NCBI GenBank assembly: GCA_021323255.1
Contig: JAJTCL010000068.1
Coordinates: forward strand, 1-10,483
From: Propionibacteriaceae bacterium
GTDB taxonomy: Bacteria; Actinomycetota; Actinomycetes; Propionibacteriales; Propionibacteriaceae
Direction: 5' to 3'
DNA: 10,483 nt
Shown: one piece after another, positions 6,307 through 10,483 of the stretch
Layout: each line of letters starts with the position of its first letter
How positions within the stretch are numbered: position 1 is the stretch's first letter
The notes under the pieces: generated by a model
Told to the model about the DNA's origin: nothing
Database searches by the model: none
What the model saw: the letters and a program-made list of their open reading frames with translations, nothing else
Program-made: the position numbers and the translations under genes

Positions 6307-7713
6307 GTGAGAATCGGGGCTGCCATGAGGATCCGGGCCGGAGTAGCCGCTGGGCATCCTTCGACCGCGCAGGCGGGGGCTGAAATACTTTCCCGGGGCG
6401 GTAGCGCGGTCGATGCGGCTGTCGCGATGATGCTGGTCAGCTGTGCCGCGGAAACGATCTTCACCGGACTCGGCGGCGGCGGTTTCGCGACGGTATACGA
6501 CGCCGCGACCACCCAGGTGCGCTGTTTGGATTTCTTCGTGAGCGTTCCAGGGTTGGGCGGCAAGCTGCCAAGTCCTGCCACGTCTATCGAAGTGATCTTC
6601 ATCGGTCAGCACGTGCCGTACGAGATCGGGCCCGCGACCGTCGCCGTGCCGGGGATCCCCGCCGGCGCCCACTATCTATGGCAGAGGTGGGGCCGGCTCC
6701 CGTGGGCCACTGTCACCGCGCCGGGGCGGGAGGCCTCTTATGGCACACCCTTCCCGGCGATGCATGCCCAGGTGCTCCCGCGGGTCGCTGCGGCGATGTG
6801 CGTCGGGGAGGGTATCGAGGTCTACCAGCGTTCGGACGGCGCCTACCTGCAAGCCGGTGACCCGTTGCGCCATCCGGATCATCACCGAGCCTACGAGCTG
6901 ATGCTGCGGGATCCACGCGCCTTCTATCACGGTGCCTACGCCGACGCGCTGGTCGTCGCCGTTTCCAATGGAGGCGCCCTCAGCCAGGAAGACCTTGACG
7001 CATATCACGTCATTGAGTCGACTCCGCGATCAGTTCGGGTGAAGGACTTCACTGTGCACGCCCGCGGTAATGATCTTGATGACCTGCTCGGCACGATGGA
7101 ACGGGTGGCACCGGTGGTAGCGGGAGATCCAACCACGGATGCCCGCTCGGCGGCGGCGCTGATCGACGCCTTGCGAGCACCGACCAAGCGGGCCGAGACG
7201 ACCAACATCGTTGCCGTCGACGATCACGGCAACGGCTGCGCGATCACCACCAGCCTTGGTCTCGGCTCCGGCGTGTGGGTGCCCGGCTACGGCGTCCACC
7301 TCAATTCGATGTTGGGCGAAGGAGAGCTGATTCGAGGGCTGGTGCATCCCGGCGTCCGAATGGGCTCGATGATGTCGCCCCTGATTGCCCTAGATGATCA
7401 TGGACAGCTGGCCGCCATCGCGGGTGCTGCAGGCGGAAGCCGGATCCGCCCAGCCCTGGTGCAGGTCGTCTTGCGGATGCTGCGCGGGGCCGCGCCGCAG
7501 GAGGCGATCGACGCGCCGCGGCTCGCCGCGCTGCCGGATCTGGTCAGGCTGGAGCCCGGCTTCTTCTCTCAGGTGATCCGGTCACTGGAGTCGGACGGCT
7601 ACAGGACGGCGATCGCTGACCACCGAGACCCCTACTTCGGGGGCGTGTCAGCACTCAGCCCCCTCGGTGCCGGGGCGGATCCACGTCGTAGCGGCTTCGT
7701 GATCATGTTGTAG
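6307..7713 (+). CDS. Gamma-glutamyltranspeptidase-like Ntn hydrolase, short and atypical
   Basis: Classical GGT enzymes are secreted, self-cleaving Ntn hydrolases that transfer or hydrolyse gamma-glutamyl groups. This 468-residue protein shows the family fold markers: GHPSTAQAGAEILSRGGSAVDAAVA at about residues 16-40 (in two parts), FTGLGGGGF, the predicted autocleavage site with nucleophile T298 in ETTNIVAVDDHGN, then GSMMSPL and GGSRI (376-380). It is about 100 residues shorter than usual (540-580), has no signal peptide, and lacks the PPxSSGG segment. The large-subunit motif DFRE reads DFFV (F77 in place of the substrate-clamping Arg), and further pocket positions differ. It is therefore probably not a true glutathione-acting GGT; the substrate is unknown. 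GTG 6307 is chosen from the TANNNT spacing; ATG 6325 is a possible start six codons later. treY follows after 61 bases. Confidence 0.82.
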   Translation: MRIGAAMRIRAGVAAGHPSTAQAGAEILSRGGSAVDAAVAMMLVSCAAETIFTGLGGGGFATVYDAATTQVRCLDFFVSVPGLGGKLPSPATSIEVIFIGQHVPYEIGPATVAVPGIPAGAHYLWQRWGRLPWATVTAPGREASYGTPFPAMHAQVLPRVAAAMCVGEGIEVYQRSDGAYLQAGDPLRHPDHHRAYELMLRDPRAFYHGAYADALVVAVSNGGALSQEDLDAYHVIESTPRSVRVKDFTVHARGNDLDDLLGTMERVAPVVAGDPTTDARSAAALIDALRAPTKRAETTNIVAVDDHGNGCAITTSLGLGSGVWVPGYGVHLNSMLGEGELIRGLVHPGVRMGSMMSPLIALDDHGQLAAIAGAAGGSRIRPALVQVVLRMLRGAAPQEAIDAPRLAALPDLVRLEPGFFSQVIRSLESDGYRTAIADHRDPYFGGVSALSPLGAGADPRRSGFVIML

Positions 7714-7738
7714 AGATCGCTTGGCTCAACACAGATTT

Positions 7739-7774
7739 CGGACAAGGCGCTATGACGTCGATTAAAGTCGAGCG
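7739..7774 (+). promoter_or_regulatory. Candidate leaderless promoter of treY
   Basis: CGGACA (7739-7744, matching the GACA half of TTGACA) is followed by an 18-base spacer and TAAAGT (7763-7768, fitting TANNNT). Six bases later comes GTG at 7775-7777. An in-frame stop (TAA 7763-7765) lies inside the hexamer, so no longer treY reading frame is possible. No Shine-Dalgarno precedes the GTG. Together this suggests transcription starting at or next to the start codon. Confidence 0.5.
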
Positions 7775-10033
7775 GTGACCCTCCCAGCCTCGACGTACCG
7801 CCTCCAGGTCAATCGCCGATTTACTTTAGACGATGCCGCTCGGGTCATCGGATACCTCAGCGAGCTCGGCGTCGGTGCCGTGTACCTGTCACCGATACTG
7901 CAGTCGACGATTGGTTCTGATCATGGTTACGACACGACTGATGTCTCCCGTGTCGATCAGGACCGAGGTGGGGTGGAGGCGCTGGAACGACTCATGACCA
8001 GTGCCCGCTTGGCGGGGCTCAGCGTGATCATCGACATTGTGCCGAACCACTTGGGCATTGCCCATCCAATCCAGAATCCAGCCTGGTGGGACGTCCTGCG
8101 ACTCGGGAAGGATTCCCGGTATGCCTCATGGTTCGACATTGACTGGAGCAGAGGCCGAATCGTCGTCCCCGTACTCGGTGATGATGCACGGCTGGCCGTT
8201 GTGGATGGCGAGTTGCGCTACTTCGAGCACCGTTTCCCGCTCGCCCCAGGGAGTTGGTCCGAGGGCGACGATGTCGCTGCCGTGCATGACCGACAGCACT
8301 ATCAGCTGGTCCACCACTCCCGTGGCAACAGCGACATCAACTACCGCAGATTCTTCGCCATCACCACACTCGCCGGCGTACGCGTTGAAGATCCCGAGGT
8401 TTTCTCGGCAACTCACGCTCTCATTCGAGACTTGTGCAAGACAGGGGTGACAGGGCTGCGCATCGACCATCCCGACGGCTTGCGCGACCCGCTCGGCTAT
8501 TTGCACCAGCTGCGATCCTTCGCATCCCAGCAGTGGATCACCGTTGAGAAGATCCTCGAGGCGGGTGAGGAGCTGCCGAGGACGTGGCCGGTAGCCGGTA
8601 CCACCGGATACGACGCAATGCGCGAGGTGAATGGAGTCTTCATCGACCATGATCATGAGGTAGATTCCACCGCCCTCTATCAGCGGCTGACCGGGGATCG
8701 GCGGACCATCGCTGATCACATCGAGGCCGGCAAGCGTCTGGCGGTGCAAACCCTGTTACCCGCCGAGGTGCGGCGGATGGCGGCGTTGGCTCCGGAGATC
8801 CCGGACGCGGGTCCGGCTCTTGCTGAGGTGGCGATCGCCTTCCAGGTCTACCGCTGCTACCTGCCGGAGGGCGTTGCTGATCTTGATCATGCCCTAGCGA
8901 CAGCCGCCGAGCGACGACCCGACCTTGCCAGCGCGATCGATCAACTCGATCCCCGCCTTCATGATCATCATGACGACCTGGCGCTACGCATGCAGCAGCT
9001 GAGCGGCGCAGCGATGGCCAAGGGTGTTGAGGACACGGCGTATTACCGGTACTCGCGCTTCATCGCGCTCAACGAGGTGGGCGGCGACCCGGGCCACTTC
9101 GGCATCTCGCTGCAGGAGTTTCACGCACTGCAAGTGTCGAGACAGAGCCATCAGCCCGCCTCCATGACCAGCCTGTCGACCCACGACACCAAGCGCGGGG
9201 AAGATGTACGCGCCCGGCTGGCGGTGCTGTCGGAAATCCCCGAGGTGTGGGCGGGCTTCGCCGAGCCGTTCTTGAGCAGCACTACGATCCCGAACCGCCT
9301 CTTCGGGTACTTCCTTGCCCAAACGCTGATCGGCACCGGGCCGATCGAGCCTGCCCGCATGCACGCGTACGCCGAAAAGGCGATGCGTGAGGCAAGCGAG
9401 GACACAACCTGGACTTCGCCGAATCCCTCGTTCGAAGCGGCGGTCCATGCGGCCGTTGACGCCGCGTATGACGATCCGCGGCTACGCGCTTCGTGGGACC
9501 AACTCGACCAGCTCATTACAGCTCCCGGCTGGTCCAACTCGCTTGGTCAAAAGCTCATTCAGCTGACCATGCCGGGTATTCCGGACGTATACCAGGGCAC
9601 TGAGCTCTGGGAAGACTCCCTGGTCGATCCAGACAACCGGCGACCGGTTGACTTCGCCGAGCGCATGCGGCTGCTCGAGGTGCTAGCCAAGCATCCGCCA
9701 GGCATCGACGAAACCGGCGCGGCGAAACTCTGGGTCACCCGACAGGCGCTTCGACTGCGTCGCAGCCGGCCCGAATACTTCAGCGGCTACCGGGCCATCG
9801 AAGCCAGCGGTCCGGCGCAGAGCCACCTGATCGGCTTTGATCGCGGCGGCGCCATCACACTGGCGACTCGACACCCCGCCGGCCTCGCTGCCGCCGGCGG
9901 CTGGCGTCACACCACCGTAGAGATGTCGGCGCCACACGTCGACATGCTGACTGGCCGCCGATGGCTCGGCACGCTAGCAGTAGCAGACGTGCTGGCCTCA
10001 TACCCGGTTGCATTGCTTGCGCCCGCGCAGTGA
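7775..10033 (+). CDS. treY: Maltooligosyltrehalose synthase (GH13, EC 5.4.99.15)
   Basis: TreY converts the reducing-end alpha-1,4 bond of maltooligosaccharides into an alpha,alpha-1,1 bond, making maltooligosyltrehalose, from which TreZ releases trehalose in the cytoplasm. The 752-residue protein has normal family length and starts MTLPASTYRLQ, the typical TreY N-terminus. GH13 regions are all intact: region I DIVPNH (87-92), region II GLRIDHPDGL with nucleophile D231, region III TVEKIL with acid/base E258, and region IV STHDTKR with D471. TreY-specific stretches GIPDVYQGTE (601-610) and DPDNRRPVD (618-626) are also present. GTG 7775 is the only possible start, since an in-frame stop lies just upstream. 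No treZ or treX is adjacent: the next gene is convergent tuf, and upstream is the GGT-like gene with its own frame and a 61-base gap. The enzyme looks fully functional. Confidence 0.97.
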   Translation: MTLPASTYRLQVNRRFTLDDAARVIGYLSELGVGAVYLSPILQSTIGSDHGYDTTDVSRVDQDRGGVEALERLMTSARLAGLSVIIDIVPNHLGIAHPIQNPAWWDVLRLGKDSRYASWFDIDWSRGRIVVPVLGDDARLAVVDGELRYFEHRFPLAPGSWSEGDDVAAVHDRQHYQLVHHSRGNSDINYRRFFAITTLAGVRVEDPEVFSATHALIRDLCKTGVTGLRIDHPDGLRDPLGYLHQLRSFASQQWITVEKILEAGEELPRTWPVAGTTGYDAMREVNGVFIDHDHEVDSTALYQRLTGDRRTIADHIEAGKRLAVQTLLPAEVRRMAALAPEIPDAGPALAEVAIAFQVYRCYLPEGVADLDHALATAAERRPDLASAIDQLDPRLHDHHDDLALRMQQLSGAAMAKGVEDTAYYRYSRFIALNEVGGDPGHFGISLQEFHALQVSRQSHQPASMTSLSTHDTKRGEDVRARLAVLSEIPEVWAGFAEPFLSSTTIPNRLFGYFLAQTLIGTGPIEPARMHAYAEKAMREASEDTTWTSPNPSFEAAVHAAVDAAYDDPRLRASWDQLDQLITAPGWSNSLGQKLIQLTMPGIPDVYQGTELWEDSLVDPDNRRPVDFAERMRLLEVLAKHPPGIDETGAAKLWVTRQALRLRRSRPEYFSGYRAIEASGPAQSHLIGFDRGGAITLATRHPAGLAAAGGWRHTTVEMSAPHVDMLTGRRWLGTLAVADVLASYPVALLAPAQ

Positions 10034-10062
10034 TCGGCATCGACTCCGCCCATTGCGCGGCG

Positions 10063-10102
10063 AAAAGCTAACCCCGAGCTTCTGATGAAGCCCGGGGTAG
10101 CT
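10063..10102 (-). terminator. Intrinsic terminator of tuf
   Basis: On the minus strand AGCTACCCCGGGCTTC (10087-10102) pairs with GAAGCTCGGGGTTAGCT (10066-10082) around a 4-base loop, with one bulged base and one G-U pair, and is followed by TTTT (10063-10066). The G-U pair forms only in the minus-strand RNA and the T-run is on that side, so it serves tuf rather than convergent treY. It may still slow read-through from treY, as it begins 33 bases after the treY stop. Confidence 0.85.
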
Positions 10103-10130
10103 CTGATCAAGGCTGCGAAGGCTGCGACGA

Positions 10131-10483
10131 CTACTTGATGATCTTGGTCACGCGTCCGGCACCGACCGTACGGCCGCCCTCGCGGATGGCGAACTTCAGC
10201 TCCTCCTCCATGGCGATCGGCTGGATGAGCTGGACAGACATGTCGGTGTTGTCACCGGGCATCACCATGTCGGTGCCCTCCGGAAGGTTCACAACACCAG
10301 TCACGTCAGTGGTACGGAAGTAGAACTGCGGACGGTAGTTGTTGAAGAACGGCGTGTGGCGGCCGCCCTCCTCCTTGGAGAGGATGTAGACCCGAGCCTC
10401 GAAGTCGGTATGCGGAGTCGTCGTGCCGGGCTTGATCACGACCATGCCGCGCTCGACATCCTCACGCTTGGTACCGCGCAGCA
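10131..10483 (-). CDS. tuf: Elongation factor Tu, C-terminal part (5' end outside window)
   Basis: EF-Tu is the GTPase that brings aminoacyl-tRNA to the ribosomal A site. The last 117 or so codons are present, out of roughly 395, ending in TAG at 10131-10133. The visible part begins LRGTKREDVERGMVVIKPG, the end of domain II, then covers domain III: ARVYILSKEEGGRHTPFFNN, YRPQFYFRTTDVTG, MVMPGDNTDMSVQLIQPIAME and the terminal REGGRTVGAGRVTKIIK. No GTP-binding domain is in the window because of the cut. In many actinobacteria tuf ends the str operon (rpsL-rpsG-fusA-tuf) with the S10 operon next; here four other genes intervene. Confidence 0.97.
   Translation of the reverse strand, partial: LRGTKREDVERGMVVIKPGTTTPHTDFEARVYILSKEEGGRHTPFFNNYRPQFYFRTTDVTGVVNLPEGTDMVMPGDNTDMSVQLIQPIAMEEELKFAIREGGRTVGAGRVTKIIK

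Noticed and set aside
6205..6672. Minus-strand frame of 155 codons opposite the start of the GGT-like gene
   Set aside because: It is antisense to a clear family member, spans the divergent promoter region and has no recognisable motif.
10063..10102. The hairpin as a treY terminator
   Set aside because: On the plus strand one pair becomes an A-C mismatch and no T-run follows, so it fits tuf on the minus strand better.

Overview
The window looks like chromosomal DNA from a high-GC actinobacterium (Actinomycetota). The evidence is the GC-rich codon use, several GTG starts, actinobacterial-type ribosomal protein sequences (for example the S10 N-terminus AGQKIRIRLKAYDHEVID), and apparent leaderless TANNNT-GTG gene starts. 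I cannot place it to genus. There are three blocks.

Block 1 (1-4438, minus strand) is the first part of the S10 ribosomal protein operon in the canonical order rpsJ-rplC-rplD-rplW-rplB-rpsS-rplV-rpsC. rpsC runs off the left edge. The genes are tightly packed: rplC/rplD and rplD/rplW overlap as ATGA, and rplV/rpsC are 2 bases apart. Most starts have clear Shine-Dalgarno sequences. Upstream of rpsJ (4439-4700) is a 262-base gap with a candidate promoter and a leader containing small stem-loops. The oddity here is rplD, whose product L4 has an acidic C-terminal tail of about 64 residues built partly from four 24-bp tandem repeats.

Block 2 (4701-10033) is a four-gene accessory segment between the end of tuf and rpsJ, which are close neighbours in many actinobacteria. 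On the minus strand are a two-TM DUF3592-type membrane protein (its Pro/Gln-rich tail appears frameshifted) and a CDP-alcohol phosphatidyltransferase with an intact catalytic motif. Divergent on the plus strand are a short gamma-glutamyltranspeptidase-like Ntn hydrolase with an altered substrate pocket and treY (maltooligosyltrehalose synthase), with no treZ or treX in the window. Both plus-strand genes have a TANNNT hexamer 6-7 bases before a GTG start and no convincing ribosome binding site, suggesting leaderless transcripts.

Block 3 (10063-10483, minus strand) is the 3' end of tuf (EF-Tu) and its intrinsic terminator, convergent with treY.

No CRISPR array, IS element, tRNA or phage gene was seen. 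I did not find a convincing undescribed multi-gene system. The most unusual points are the L4 repeat tail, the atypical GGT homologue, the frameshifted DUF3592 tail and the gene set lodged between tuf and the S10 operon.
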